Origin: Paenibacillus graminis
GTDB lineage: Bacteria; Bacillota; Bacilli; Paenibacillales; Paenibacillaceae
DNA length: 64,000 bases
Direction: 5' to 3'
Assembly (NCBI RefSeq): GCF_000758705.1
Contig: NZ_CP009287.1
Location: 3,720,001-3,784,000 of the forward strand
The position numbers were made by a program, and so were the translations under genes. Positions 8,336 through 17,425 of the stretch are shown piece after piece (position 1 is the first letter of the stretch; every line of letters starts with the position of its first letter). Below the pieces are notes generated by a model. It was given only the letters and a program-made list of their open reading frames with translations, had not been told where the DNA came from and did not search any database.

Positions 8336-9715
8336 ATGAATGCGCGCAGCAGGTGGTTGTTAATTTCCGTGGGTCTCGGGGTGCTATTGAACCCTTTAAA
8401 TTCTTCGATGATTTCCGTTGCTATTGCAAGGCTGCAAAATGTGTACCGTCTTGATTTTACAGAGGTATCCTGGATCATTTTTTCATTCTACATTGCAAGT
8501 GCGATCGCCCAGCCTGTCATGGGGAAGGCCAGTGATTTATTTGGACGCAGGAAGATATTTCTGGCTGGCCTTGTTGTAGCCTTCGCTGCTTCATTAGCAG
8601 CTCCGCTGTCTCCAAGCTTCGGGTGGCTCATCGTGTTCCGGGTTGTGCAATCCATCGGAACAAGCATGATGGTCTCTGTAGGAATGGCTATTGTGCGGGT
8701 TCATATTACGGAGAAACAAGCGTCTGCGCTGTCAGTGATGTCCATCTTCCTGTCAGGAGCGGCAGCAATTGGACCCTTTATTGGCGGGGTTTTAATCCAC
8801 TGGTGGGATTGGCATGGTATCTTTTTTGTGAATATTCCAATTGTGGCAGCGGGCTTTCTATTAGCTTGGAGAACCATTCCTAAGGACGAACCGCCAGCAC
8901 CCGCTCTGCGCAACATGTCCTGGCGCCAATGGATAACCATGATTGATGCGCCAGGCATCCTGCTTTTCGCAGCGGGTCTGGTTGCCCTGCTCGCGGGGTT
9001 ACTGTCGGCCAAATCATCCGCCCATATTTCATTTGGACATGTCCTCACCGGAGGGATTGGCCTTATAGCATTGGTTGCATTCGTACGGCATGAGTTACAG
9101 GCGTCTTCACCCTTTATTCCGGTGCGCACCTTCGCCAAATATCCGGAGATGACCCGGATCAATGTCGAATTTATACTCGTTAACGTCCTATATTACTCAC
9201 TGTTTTTCGGGCTTCCTTCCTATTTGCAGATGGTGCGTCATGTCAGCGAATTCCATACAGGGCTTCTCATGCTTAGCTTAGGATTGTGCTCGCTGGCTGC
9301 TTCTCCAATAGCAGGACGATGGATCGATAAATCAGGGCCGGGGCCGGCATTGCTCCTGTCCGCAATATTAATGGCATTGGGGTCCGTCTGGATCGTGACC
9401 ATGAATCAAAGCTCTCCGGCAATCAGCGTATGTGTGGCGTTAGGCGCATTCGGTATTGGCAACGGATTGAATAGTGTCGGTATGCAGGCAGCCTTGTTCA
9501 AAAGCGCTCCAAAAGAAATCATCGGTGTAGCCTCCGGAGTATTTATGACCTCAAGATACTTGGGGACTATTCTCTCCTCATTGCTGCTGGGCATCGTGAT
9601 GGGCGATACATTCAGTGCTGGGGGATTTCGGCTGCTTGGGGTTATCCTCTCGGTAATTGCCTTGCTCTTAGTATTTATGAATTGGCGGCAAAGGGTGTCC
9701 AAGCCATTGCAATAG
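8336..9715 (+). CDS. MFS drug-efflux transporter (DHA2-like)
   Basis: Integral membrane transporter of 459 residues with about 14 hydrophobic segments, as in the EmrB/QacA (DHA2) group of proton-driven exporters. Motifs include LNSSMISVAIARLQ in helix 1, the loop 2-3 motif GKASDLFGRRKIFLAG and motif C as FLSGAAAIGPFIGGVLI. The start follows GGGAGG with good spacing. The last hydrophobic segment ends LVFMNWRQR. Likely role: export of a toxic compound, perhaps one sensed by the divergent LysR regulator. The gene converges on the Bce-type permease gene, 33 bases away, with no obvious terminator between. Confidence 0.9.
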   Translation: MNARSRWLLISVGLGVLLNPLNSSMISVAIARLQNVYRLDFTEVSWIIFSFYIASAIAQPVMGKASDLFGRRKIFLAGLVVAFAASLAAPLSPSFGWLIVFRVVQSIGTSMMVSVGMAIVRVHITEKQASALSVMSIFLSGAAAIGPFIGGVLIHWWDWHGIFFVNIPIVAAGFLLAWRTIPKDEPPAPALRNMSWRQWITMIDAPGILLFAAGLVALLAGLLSAKSSAHISFGHVLTGGIGLIALVAFVRHELQASSPFIPVRTFAKYPEMTRINVEFILVNVLYYSLFFGLPSYLQMVRHVSEFHTGLLMLSLGLCSLAASPIAGRWIDKSGPGPALLLSAILMALGSVWIVTMNQSSPAISVCVALGAFGIGNGLNSVGMQAALFKSAPKEIIGVASGVFMTSRYLGTILSSLLLGIVMGDTFSAGGFRLLGVILSVIALLLVFMNWRQRVSKPLQ

Positions 9716-9748
9716 CCGCAAGTTCTCCTGGGTCCGCTGATGCCAGAG

Positions 9749-11701
9749 TTACCGTATGCGGTTGGAGATCATATCTGACGAACCGCTGTACGCAGCCGCT
9801 TTGACAATACGGCGGTAAAAGCCTACAGTGAGCACAGCAAACATCAGATAAGTGAACGTATATACCGCCATGGCCGCAGCCGCAGGGAATAAAAGGTCCG
9901 AGAACGTCAGTGTTGCAGCTGCTTGTACGGCGAAGCTGGAATGCATCAGTCCGATGGCCAGCGGAATGCCGAATACAAACAGCTGCTTGCGGATAATGCC
10001 GCCCAGCATCTCACGCTCACTGAATCCCAGCTGCCACAGAATTGTATAGTTGTGTCTATCCTGCTCGGCTTCAGTCACCTGTTTGAAATACAGAATACTG
10101 CCTGTAAAGATCAGAAAGATTAGTCCGAGAAAACCTGCAGCAAACATAATAAGCCCGAATTTTTGCCGCGATTCTTGAGCATAGGTATAGAAATCCGTTC
10201 TGAACTCTTCCTGCTTGGCATATTTCGCAAAAACCTCCGAGGCCGCCGCACGTTCATCCGGGTCCGCAATCTGATAGGTATGGATACGAAAGGCTTCCGT
10301 CTTGGAGGAAACCTGCATCTGCCCACGAATCGCTTTTACCGTCGCTTCACGCACGACAAGTTGGAGGCCGCGTAAACTGTAATTCATCGCATAACGGTCC
10401 ATGACTCCGGTCAACCGGACTTCGGCAGGAACCCCGCTGGCGGCAAAAGAAATGGTCTGCGGATAAGCAGTATGGCCCGTTTCTTTGCTTAATGCCTTTC
10501 TCCGGCCATTGTACAAAACGCCTTCGCCTTCAGCCGGTATTGCAATTTCCGCACCGCCTGTCTGCAGCTGCTCTGCCGCAAGCAGCATTAGGCTGCGTTC
10601 ATCCCCGCTCCCTTGTCCAAATGTACCGGGTAATCTAATAGCCTCTACCGCTTGATGGGCAAAGGTAAAGCCGCTTTTCTCCAGCTCAGCCCCAAAGGCT
10701 TGGGCAGCCTGCTCATTATGCTCAATGGCGAAATCGTAGGGCAGCATGGCCCGGGACTCCCGCCCGGCCGAATAGTACAGCGAATAAGCGATGGCCACCA
10801 TTGTCAGTGTCACCGCAGACAGAATGGTAATCAGCGTCAGCGAGTTGGCATTCCCCTTCATCCGATGGATGACCGGGGCCAGTGACAGGCTGTTTTTCAG
10901 CCCCAGATGTCCGTCCATGCCTTGGCGGAACCGGGAGAATCCCCAGCCGATCGTTATCCGGAAAAGCAGATAGGTTCCAATTATAGTGAGGGCCAGAATC
11001 CCCAGCACCGGCAAGAGCAGCGCTTGGCTGCTTAATTTACCGGAGAGCAGATACCCGGCTGCGATGAATCCAAGGCCAAGCAGCCCCAGCGCTGCGGATA
11101 GAACCGGTCTCGGCTGACCCGAATGCTCACCCTGCTGCTCACCCTTGAAAAGCTCAAGCAGTGTAGTACGGTATACCGTTAACAGCATCTGGACCCAGGT
11201 AAAGCTGGTAAGTAGAGCAAACACGGCGGCAGTCTGCAGAGCTGCTGTGCTGGAGAAAGACCATGTAATGACATAGTCAGTTCCCGCCAGTTTCATCAGT
11301 ATGAGCATAAAAAAACGCGATACAACCGCGCCGCCTCCGACACCAATCAGAAGCGCACCCGCCCCCAGCAGCAGATTCTCCGCAATAAGCAGCCCGCCGA
11401 CCGTCCTTCTCGTCAGCCCCACCAGCTGATATAAGCCAATTTCCCTGTTCCGCCGCTTAAGAAACATTCCGTTTGCATAAATGATGAATACCGCCATAAT
11501 CACGATCAGCAATATCCCGGCTGCTCTAAAAAAGGACTTGAACTGAATATCCTCGAAGGCCCGGGCCATTACCGCAGAGTCATTCTGTAATGAAGCAAAC
11601 ACAAAATATAAGCTTGTGCTTAGAATCAGGGCGAAAAAATACAGGTAATAATGCTTGAGATTCGCCCGCATACTGCGGATGACCAACTCAAACAGGGTCA
11701 A
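9749..11701 (-). CDS. BceB-type ABC permease for antimicrobial peptide resistance
   Basis: FtsX-fold permease of 650 residues. I place the start at TTG 11699-11701, preceded by GGGGGTGA at five bases. This yields MTLFELVIRSMRANLKHYY, matching the conserved beginning of BceB proteins. The start overlaps the ATPase gene by 14 bases. About ten membrane helices are visible with one large soluble domain of some 200 residues (about 305-510) between helices 7 and 8; that domain in the family contacts the peptide antibiotic or its lipid II-cycle target. The protein also relays transport flux to the partner kinase. It ends the regulator-kinase-ATPase-permease operon. Bacitracin, mersacidin-like or other lantibiotics are candidate substrates; sequence does not decide. 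Confidence 0.9.
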   Translation of the reverse strand: MTLFELVIRSMRANLKHYYLYFFALILSTSLYFVFASLQNDSAVMARAFEDIQFKSFFRAAGILLIVIMAVFIIYANGMFLKRRNREIGLYQLVGLTRRTVGGLLIAENLLLGAGALLIGVGGGAVVSRFFMLILMKLAGTDYVITWSFSSTAALQTAAVFALLTSFTWVQMLLTVYRTTLLELFKGEQQGEHSGQPRPVLSAALGLLGLGFIAAGYLLSGKLSSQALLLPVLGILALTIIGTYLLFRITIGWGFSRFRQGMDGHLGLKNSLSLAPVIHRMKGNANSLTLITILSAVTLTMVAIAYSLYYSAGRESRAMLPYDFAIEHNEQAAQAFGAELEKSGFTFAHQAVEAIRLPGTFGQGSGDERSLMLLAAEQLQTGGAEIAIPAEGEGVLYNGRRKALSKETGHTAYPQTISFAASGVPAEVRLTGVMDRYAMNYSLRGLQLVVREATVKAIRGQMQVSSKTEAFRIHTYQIADPDERAAASEVFAKYAKQEEFRTDFYTYAQESRQKFGLIMFAAGFLGLIFLIFTGSILYFKQVTEAEQDRHNYTILWQLGFSEREMLGGIIRKQLFVFGIPLAIGLMHSSFAVQAAATLTFSDLLFPAAAAMAVYTFTYLMFAVLTVGFYRRIVKAAAYSGSSDMISNRIR

Positions 11702-12476
11702 CGCGGTCACCCCCGAGCACGGCCTGCACATTGAGAATATCTTTGAAGAAAGTCTCGCGCGTTTTGCTGCCGCGGTATAATTCAGAATAGAGCGCTCCAT
11801 CCTTCAAAAACACGACGCGGCTGCAATAGCTTGAAGCTAAGGGATCATGCGTGACCATCATAATCGTAATGCTGCGCTCCCGGTTAAGCTCCTCGAATGT
11901 TCCCAGTAAAGAAGAAGCCGCCTTTGAATCCAAAGCGCCTGTGGGCTCGTCCGCAAATACGAGAGAGGGCCGATGGATCAGCGCACGTGCTGCCGACGTC
12001 CGCTGCCGCTGGCCGCCGGAAATTTCATGCGGAAATTTATGCGCGATTTCCCCAATGCCAAGGTTCACGGCAATGGCCTGATACTCAGCTTCTGCTGCCT
12101 GTTTGTTCCTTTTGCCGAGCGAAATAGGCAGCAGGATATTCTCTTTTACCGTCAATGTATCGAGCAGGTTGTAATCCTGAAAGATGAATCCGAGCTTTTT
12201 GCGCCGAAACGCACACAATTCAGGATGATTCATGGCCGCGATGTCCGTATCCTCAAGAAAAATTGTGCCTTTCGTCGCTGTATCGATGGTGGACAGTACA
12301 TTGAGCAGCGTTGATTTCCCGGACCCGGACGGGCCCATAATGCCGACAAACTCCCCTTCTAATACACGGAGGTCTATGCCTTTGAGCACTTGTTGAACAT
12401 TGCCCCTGGCCCCATATGATTTACGCACCTGCTTGGCAAGCAGCACGGTTTTTTGAAGTCTGTCTTGCATCTTCAT
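11688..12476 (-). CDS. BceA-type ABC transporter ATP-binding protein
   Basis: ATPase of 262 residues in the MacB/LolD/Bce class. Motifs: Walker [11 protein letters not shown]-loop FIFQDYNLLDTLTVKENI, signature ISGGQRQRTSAARAL, Walker B LVFADEPTGALDS and the switch region MMVTHDPLAS. FQDYNLLDTLTV is a hallmark of Bce-type ATPases. It works with the permease whose gene starts inside its 3' end, and its own start overlaps the kinase stop by four bases (ATGA). The signature helix has RTSAARAL rather than the common RVAIARAL, with the essential residues retained. Confidence 0.93.
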   Translation of the reverse strand: MKMQDRLQKTVLLAKQVRKSYGARGNVQQVLKGIDLRVLEGEFVGIMGPSGSGKSTLLNVLSTIDTATKGTIFLEDTDIAAMNHPELCAFRRKKLGFIFQDYNLLDTLTVKENILLPISLGKRNKQAAEAEYQAIAVNLGIGEIAHKFPHEISGGQRQRTSAARALIHRPSLVFADEPTGALDSKAASSLLGTFEELNRERSITIMMVTHDPLASSYCSRVVFLKDGALYSELYRGSKTRETFFKDILNVQAVLGGDRVDPV

Positions 12477-13522
12477 CCCCTCCCTGTCCGGACGGACTCG
12501 AACCTGTTGCTTACAGAAAAGGTGAGCTGCATGGATGTTCCTCTGTTCAGCTCCGACTGTACGGTCAGGGATATTCCGATTTTGTCCGCAACTGTACGGG
12601 CCAGATAAAGCCCCAGTCCGGTTGCCGCATTGTGCAGTCTTCCATGCCCTCCGGTAAATCCTTTGTCGAATATCCGCGGCAGGTCATGCGCGGCAATACC
12701 CGGACCTTCATCCGCAACCGTCATTCGAACTGTACCATCCGGCGCGGCCATCGACGTGAGATATATCGTTCCGCCTTCCGGGCTGTATTTGACCGCATTG
12801 GTCAACAACTGCCGGATGATGAAACGGCACCATTTGCAGTCCGTATTGACCGTGGCCTCTTCTCCGCCGAATTCGACAGCTATATTTTTTTCCACACACC
12901 AAGAGGCCAGTTCGCGCACTTCCCGGGCAGCAAGCCGCTGAATCCCGGCCTGTTCCAGCATATAATCGGACTCCAGGGACGGCAGACGTGAAATATGCAG
13001 CTGCTGGTCCAGAAGCAAATGAATCCGCAGCCATTCAGATTCGATGCTGCGCATAGCCGGGTGGCCTTTGCCGGCATCAATTGTCAATTTCATGGCGGTC
13101 AGCGGCGTCTTCACTTCATGGACCCAGGCAGCCATATAATCCTGCTCCAACGAATGGGCAGCCATGCCGTCAGAAAGCTGCTTCCAGTACCAGCGGTTCA
13201 CCGCTCCCAAGAGCCGGCTGGTCGCTTCTTCCTGATAGAAACAGGCAGCAGGCAATGTCGCAATCCAGTCTTCATTCATCTCTTCGGCCAGCTTCGCCAG
13301 ACTCTGCGCATACTTCATTTCTTTCTGACAGCGCCACCCCAGGAAAACGGCCATGGCCAGAATCAGCAAGAGGTTCAAATATAGAAGCGACTGCCCACGG
13401 ACCGCAATCCCGCCGTCCATCCAGATCAGCAAATCCACCAGCAGCAGGGACGACAGATAGAAACTGATCCAGCTTTTCCTGTCATACAGATAGCGGAGTA
13501 TCAAAGCCAGGTTCCCCCTCAT
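12473..13522 (-). CDS. intramembrane-sensing histidine kinase (BceS-type)
   Basis: Histidine kinase of 349 residues. Two close membrane helices (about 15-35 and 43-63) are separated by only a few residues, so there is no extracellular sensor; this is the layout of BceS-like kinases, which are triggered through the partner permease. The H-box is WVHEVKTPLTAMKLTIDA (His about 134), followed by an HATPase domain with LLTNAVKYSPEGG (N-box), ADEGPGIAAHDLPRIFDKG (G1/F-box) and GLGLYLARTVADKIG. It overlaps the response regulator and the ATPase gene by four bases each, indicating translational coupling. Confidence 0.92.
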   Translation of the reverse strand: MRGNLALILRYLYDRKSWISFYLSSLLLVDLLIWMDGGIAVRGQSLLYLNLLLILAMAVFLGWRCQKEMKYAQSLAKLAEEMNEDWIATLPAACFYQEEATSRLLGAVNRWYWKQLSDGMAAHSLEQDYMAAWVHEVKTPLTAMKLTIDAGKGHPAMRSIESEWLRIHLLLDQQLHISRLPSLESDYMLEQAGIQRLAAREVRELASWCVEKNIAVEFGGEEATVNTDCKWCRFIIRQLLTNAVKYSPEGGTIYLTSMAAPDGTVRMTVADEGPGIAAHDLPRIFDKGFTGGHGRLHNAATGLGLYLARTVADKIGISLTVQSELNRGTSMQLTFSVSNRFESVRTGRG

Positions 13523-14208
13523 AATGTTGCTGCCATATAACCAAGCCCTTTTTTCGTGACAATAGCCTCATCCAGTTCAAACACGGCCAGCTTTTGGCGC
13601 AGCCGGGCGATATTCGCAGTTAATGTATTGTCGTTGACAAAATGCTCATCATCCCACAGCTTGCGGATCAGCTCATGCCGGGAGATAATCTGATCCTTCG
13701 CCTGGACGAGTACAACGAGGATAAAGAACTCATTTTTGGTTAACAGGACATCCTGCCCAGCCTTGCGGATCAGACCGCGCTTCATGTCAATAATGGCACC
13801 GTTCCATTCAATCAGATCAGCAGCTGACTCCTCTGTGTAAGCATATGTCCGGCGGAGAATCGCCTGAATTTTGGCCAGCAGCACGTCCATATGGAACGGT
13901 TTGGAGATATAATCGTCCGCCCCCAGGTTCATCGCCATCACCATATCCAGCGGATGGTCGCGCGAAGACAGAAACAGAACCGGCACTTTGGACACCGCCC
14001 GGATCTCCCGGCACCAGTGAAACCCGTCGTACATCGGAAGCTGGATATCAATAATCACTAACTGAGGCTGCAAGCGGATAAAAGTATGCATCACATCATC
14101 ATACCGCTCCGGTCCCGTAACTTGAAACGACCATTGCTCCAGTCTTTCCTTCAAGGAACGGAAAATGGCCGCATCGTCTTCGATAATATAAATGTTCAAA
14201 TCCATCAT
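13519..14208 (-). CDS. OmpR-family response regulator (BceR-type)
   Basis: Response regulator of 229 residues. I choose the ATG at 14208 (MMDLNIYIIEDD) behind AAGGA; a longer frame upstream adds an unlikely Cys-rich leader. The receiver domain (about 1-120) has the acidic pair IIEDD, the phospho-acceptor in LVIIDIQLP, and LFLSS and SKPF motifs. The C-terminal winged-helix domain ends with ITKNEF-like LLTKNEFFILVVLV and VNDNTLTANIARLRQKL. It should be phosphorylated by the kinase encoded next and activate the ABC genes. First gene of its operon; a terminator of the upstream gene stands at 14298-14326. Confidence 0.92.
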   Translation of the reverse strand: MMDLNIYIIEDDAAIFRSLKERLEQWSFQVTGPERYDDVMHTFIRLQPQLVIIDIQLPMYDGFHWCREIRAVSKVPVLFLSSRDHPLDMVMAMNLGADDYISKPFHMDVLLAKIQAILRRTYAYTEESAADLIEWNGAIIDMKRGLIRKAGQDVLLTKNEFFILVVLVQAKDQIISRHELIRKLWDDEHFVNDNTLTANIARLRQKLAVFELDEAIVTKKGLGYMAATL

Positions 14209-14297
14209 GGCTGTAATCCTTCCCGCGATTCCCGTGAGATTCCGGCACGAAAGCAATTAATTCATAGCTGTCTCTATCATACTACTCCAGCCCGGAT

Positions 14298-14326
14298 AAA
14301 AAAAAGGAAGGCCAATAACGGCCTTC
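14298..14326 (-). terminator. rho-independent terminator of the SLH hydrolase gene
   Basis: GAAGGCC (14307-14313) pairs with GGCCTTC (14320-14326) around a six-base loop. On the minus strand the stem runs into a tract of nine T. It lies about 70 bases past the hydrolase stop and separates it from the Bce operon. Confidence 0.85.
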
Positions 14327-14393
14327 AGATTCTGCTGTTTCTGAGAGGTGTATTATTGTCCTTCCTTATCGCTGGACCTGTATCCTTGTGCCT

Positions 14394-16496
14394 TTAATCC
14401 GGCAGGAGCATCGTGAACAGCAGTGCCGCCAGCTCCTGCTTGTTCAGCGTCCGCTGTGAGCCGTAGTCGAACACGCCCTTCGACTCGGTCACTTCCGGTC
14501 CATGAAGCTTCCAGACGACAGCCGAGCTGACCGCCTCCTCAGCCCACTTGGACGTGCCGGGCACAAGCTTTGTTGTGGAATCCGGCTTTCTCATCCCTGA
14601 TCCGGCCAGTAAGCGAAAGACGATAACGGCTGCTTCTTCACGGCGGATCGGACGGTCCGGTTCAAACAGGCCTTCCCCCGCCCCCTCCAGCAAGCCGGAT
14701 TCGACAGCGGCTTGAATTGCCCGCCGGTACGGGGAATTTGCCGTGTCCTTGAACGCGGGCGGCTTGGATGATTCCGGGATGCTCCACACCGCATTAAAGG
14801 CTTGGACAAATGCTCCGCGAGTGACGGCTTCCCCGGGCTGAAACGGCTTGGACAGATCATCTGCCAGATAGCCAAGTGACTTCAGGCCGAGAATGTATTT
14901 TGCATACGGATGACCCTCTGTTACGTCCGGGAATCCGGCGGGATTCTCAGGTATTTTGGCTGCATAGCTGTATAAATTAGAATATTTCAGATCATTGATG
15001 CGGCCAGCGCCATCCGCCTTGAAGGCTAGCGGCTTGCCCTGCTCATCGATGAAGAGGGTATCCTCCACTTGTCTCAGCTCGTGACGTCCCCCCTTTAGAT
15101 CACTCACAGACAGCGTGCCTGTACCGGATACCTCGACCCGGGTCAGCAGTTTGATCCGCAGGTCGGAGTACAACCCTGCAAATTTAGCGAGACTCTCTCT
15201 GGATTGCGGTTTGAAGCCCTTTGTTCCAAACGAAGTCGGATGTCCGGAATAATAATGGTCCATAAAGGCGGCAAAAAATTCATCCCGCAAATCCTGATTT
15301 GCATTATAGGTAATGAAGACACCCGTTTTGCGGTCCGGCAAAAGCCAGAGCAATGAACTGAAACCCAGGATATCTCCGCCCTTGGATATTACGTTTTCAC
15401 CGTTTGTCTTAGAGGGAAGAGCCGGCGCTTCGAAGCCGTAGGTCATATCCGGCAAATCCGGATGAATCGCTACGTGGTAGGCTGACATTGCTTTGATCGA
15501 TTCGGGCGACAGCACAACCGTACCGTCAGCTGTCCGCCCATTGTTCAAGAAGGCCTTCATAAACAGAGCCATATCGGAGGCTGTCGATATCATACTGCCC
15601 TCCGGCCACTCACCCGGTGAAAAATGATACACAGGGATGGGTTTGCCCTCCGAATCATAGGATGATGCCAAGCGTCCAGCCAGCTCCTTGCTCCGGCTAA
15701 AGCTGCTTGAATGCATGCCGAGCGGCTTAAACAGATGCTGCTGCATATAGCTTCCGAAGGGCTCTCCGCTTGCCTGCTGGACGATATACCCCAGCAGCCT
15801 GGATGCGAAGTTATCGTACATATATGACGTTCCCGGCTCGCGGACAACCGGAGGAAACTGCTCCAAGATGCTTTCCTTTAGTGAGACCGGCTTTTGGGAA
15901 TCATCCATTAAATAACTGGCATCTGAAGGTTCACGCACTTCAAATCCTGACGTATGTGTCAACAGATCCTCGATGGTAACCGGTGTGCCGAAGGGATTGG
16001 TTAATGGATACCCGTCCAGATACTTTTCAATATTGTCTTGCAGCGAAACCTTCCCTGCCTGGACGAGCTGCATGACTGCTGCGGCTGTGAACACTTTGGA
16101 GACCGAGGCGATCCGGAAAGTGGTCCGGCTTGCCTCCACTTTCGCTTTCGACGTTCTGTCGGTAATACCGTAGCCTTTGGAAGCAAGCACCTTCCCACCT
16201 TGAACGACGGATACCGCAACAGCTCCTGCCTTCTGCCTGATGTCCTCCCTGGCAAAAAAAGCATCCAGGAACGCCTCCACTTCCTTGGCTTCACGCGGAC
16301 CATCCGTCTTAGCTGTCAAAGCCGCAGTGTCCAGTACGGGAAGGGAGGCGCTGCCGGTTGAGGCCGGAACGGCGGCAGCCGAGTCCCATTCAGACGGCGC
16401 TCCGGCATATACACTTGATTCAGCAGCCAGGCTTACCATCAATAAAACGGTCAGGATGCCGAACGTGCGGCTAGCTCTCTTCTTCTTACGATTCAA
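14394..16496 (-). CDS. surface serine hydrolase (class C beta-lactamase fold) with SLH repeats
   Basis: Exported protein of 700 residues. TTG at 16494-16496 is the chosen start: AGAGGAGAGG lies six bases upstream and it gives a short basic N-terminus followed by the signal helix FGILTVLLMVSLAAESSVYA. The catalytic domain (about 80-430) is of the beta-lactamase/transpeptidase-like family, with nucleophile motif RIASVSKVF (SxxK) and the YDN motif in MYDNFASRLLGY. A linker with poor similarity follows, then three S-layer homology repeats (from GFPDVTEGHPYAKYI to LLFTML), which bind pyruvylated wall polymers and fix the enzyme to the surface. Likely acts on peptidoglycan-related peptides or esters; beta-lactam hydrolysis is possible but not implied. 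Confidence 0.88.
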   Translation of the reverse strand: MNRKKKRASRTFGILTVLLMVSLAAESSVYAGAPSEWDSAAAVPASTGSASLPVLDTAALTAKTDGPREAKEVEAFLDAFFAREDIRQKAGAVAVSVVQGGKVLASKGYGITDRTSKAKVEASRTTFRIASVSKVFTAAAVMQLVQAGKVSLQDNIEKYLDGYPLTNPFGTPVTIEDLLTHTSGFEVREPSDASYLMDDSQKPVSLKESILEQFPPVVREPGTSYMYDNFASRLLGYIVQQASGEPFGSYMQQHLFKPLGMHSSSFSRSKELAGRLASSYDSEGKPIPVYHFSPGEWPEGSMISTASDMALFMKAFLNNGRTADGTVVLSPESIKAMSAYHVAIHPDLPDMTYGFEAPALPSKTNGENVISKGGDILGFSSLLWLLPDRKTGVFITYNANQDLRDEFFAAFMDHYYSGHPTSFGTKGFKPQSRESLAKFAGLYSDLRIKLLTRVEVSGTGTLSVSDLKGGRHELRQVEDTLFIDEQGKPLAFKADGAGRINDLKYSNLYSYAAKIPENPAGFPDVTEGHPYAKYILGLKSLGYLADDLSKPFQPGEAVTRGAFVQAFNAVWSIPESSKPPAFKDTANSPYRRAIQAAVESGLLEGAGEGLFEPDRPIRREEAAVIVFRLLAGSGMRKPDSTTKLVPGTSKWAEEAVSSAVVWKLHGPEVTESKGVFDYGSQRTLNKQELAALLFTMLLPD

Positions 16497-16606
16497 CTCA
16501 TTCCTCTCCTCTCTTGCATATACACTTATCATAGGGTCTGGACCAGGCACTGTCGCTTGATTCAGATGATAAGCGGGAGCGGAATGTTACATTCTTGTCA
16601 TGAATG

Positions 16607-17401
16607 TTAAAATATAGTCGGCACCATTCCCCCATCCATGCGGATAGGAGAACCTTTAAATGCGGAAGAATAAGGGCTGCATACAAAAGCAGCCAGTCTG
16701 CCGATTTCAGCTGGCCTGATAAACCTCTGAATTTCAGATTGCGGCAGGTTGGCCGTCATAAATCTTTTCTCTTTGTCAGCAAAAGTCATCTCTTCATTAG
16801 CGTAGACACTCTCAATGATTCCCTGCACATTCTCAGAGAGTGTGGGTCCTGGCAGGATGGTATTGACTGTAACTTCGCTGCCTATTGTTAATTTGGATAA
16901 GCTTTTAGATAGAGATAGCAGCATGGATTTGGTCACTGCGTACTGAGGCATTTGTCCAGAAGGCATAAGGGCTTCTTCACTGGCAATAAAGATCAGGCGG
17001 CCATCATTCTTTTTCAACATTTGGGGTAAATAAAATTTGGATAATCCATTTGCTGCAAGAACATTAGTACGGAAATAGTTCTCCCATACTTCATCGTCAA
17101 CGTCCTCATACTGCATAATCTCATAAATTCCCGTATTGTTAACCAAAATATCAATATCCGGGTATTTTTCAAATAAAATTTCTCTTTGCCCGGGATCTAC
17201 AATATCGGCTGTGGCATTTTGAGGAGAGGTAGCCGGGAAATTGGACCTCAATTCATTTACAGTTCGTTCTACCTCTTCATACTTCCTTCCATTAATCAGG
17301 ACATGAACACCTTCCCGGGCAAGTTCAATGGCAATGGCCTTGCCAATCCCTTTCGTTGATCCTGTAACTAATGCCGTTTTACCGCTTAATCCCATCTCCA
17401 T
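16607..17401 (-). CDS. SDR family oxidoreductase
   Basis: Short-chain dehydrogenase/reductase of 264 residues. The Rossmann signature TGSTKGIG is at about 14-21, the NNTG-type motif appears as VNNTGIYE, and the catalytic set is IFIASEEALM with YAVTKSML (Tyr and Lys four residues apart). It should reduce or oxidise a small alcohol/ketone with NAD(P)H. AAAGGAG precedes the ATG. The gene follows the AraC-type regulator by 24 bases on the same strand, so the two are probably co-transcribed. Substrate unknown. Confidence 0.88.
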   Translation of the reverse strand: MEMGLSGKTALVTGSTKGIGKAIAIELAREGVHVLINGRKYEEVERTVNELRSNFPATSPQNATADIVDPGQREILFEKYPDIDILVNNTGIYEIMQYEDVDDEVWENYFRTNVLAANGLSKFYLPQMLKKNDGRLIFIASEEALMPSGQMPQYAVTKSMLLSLSKSLSKLTIGSEVTVNTILPGPTLSENVQGIIESVYANEEMTFADKEKRFMTANLPQSEIQRFIRPAEIGRLAAFVCSPYSSAFKGSPIRMDGGMVPTIF

Positions 17402-17425
17402 TATGCTAATCTCCTTTGAAGTTAA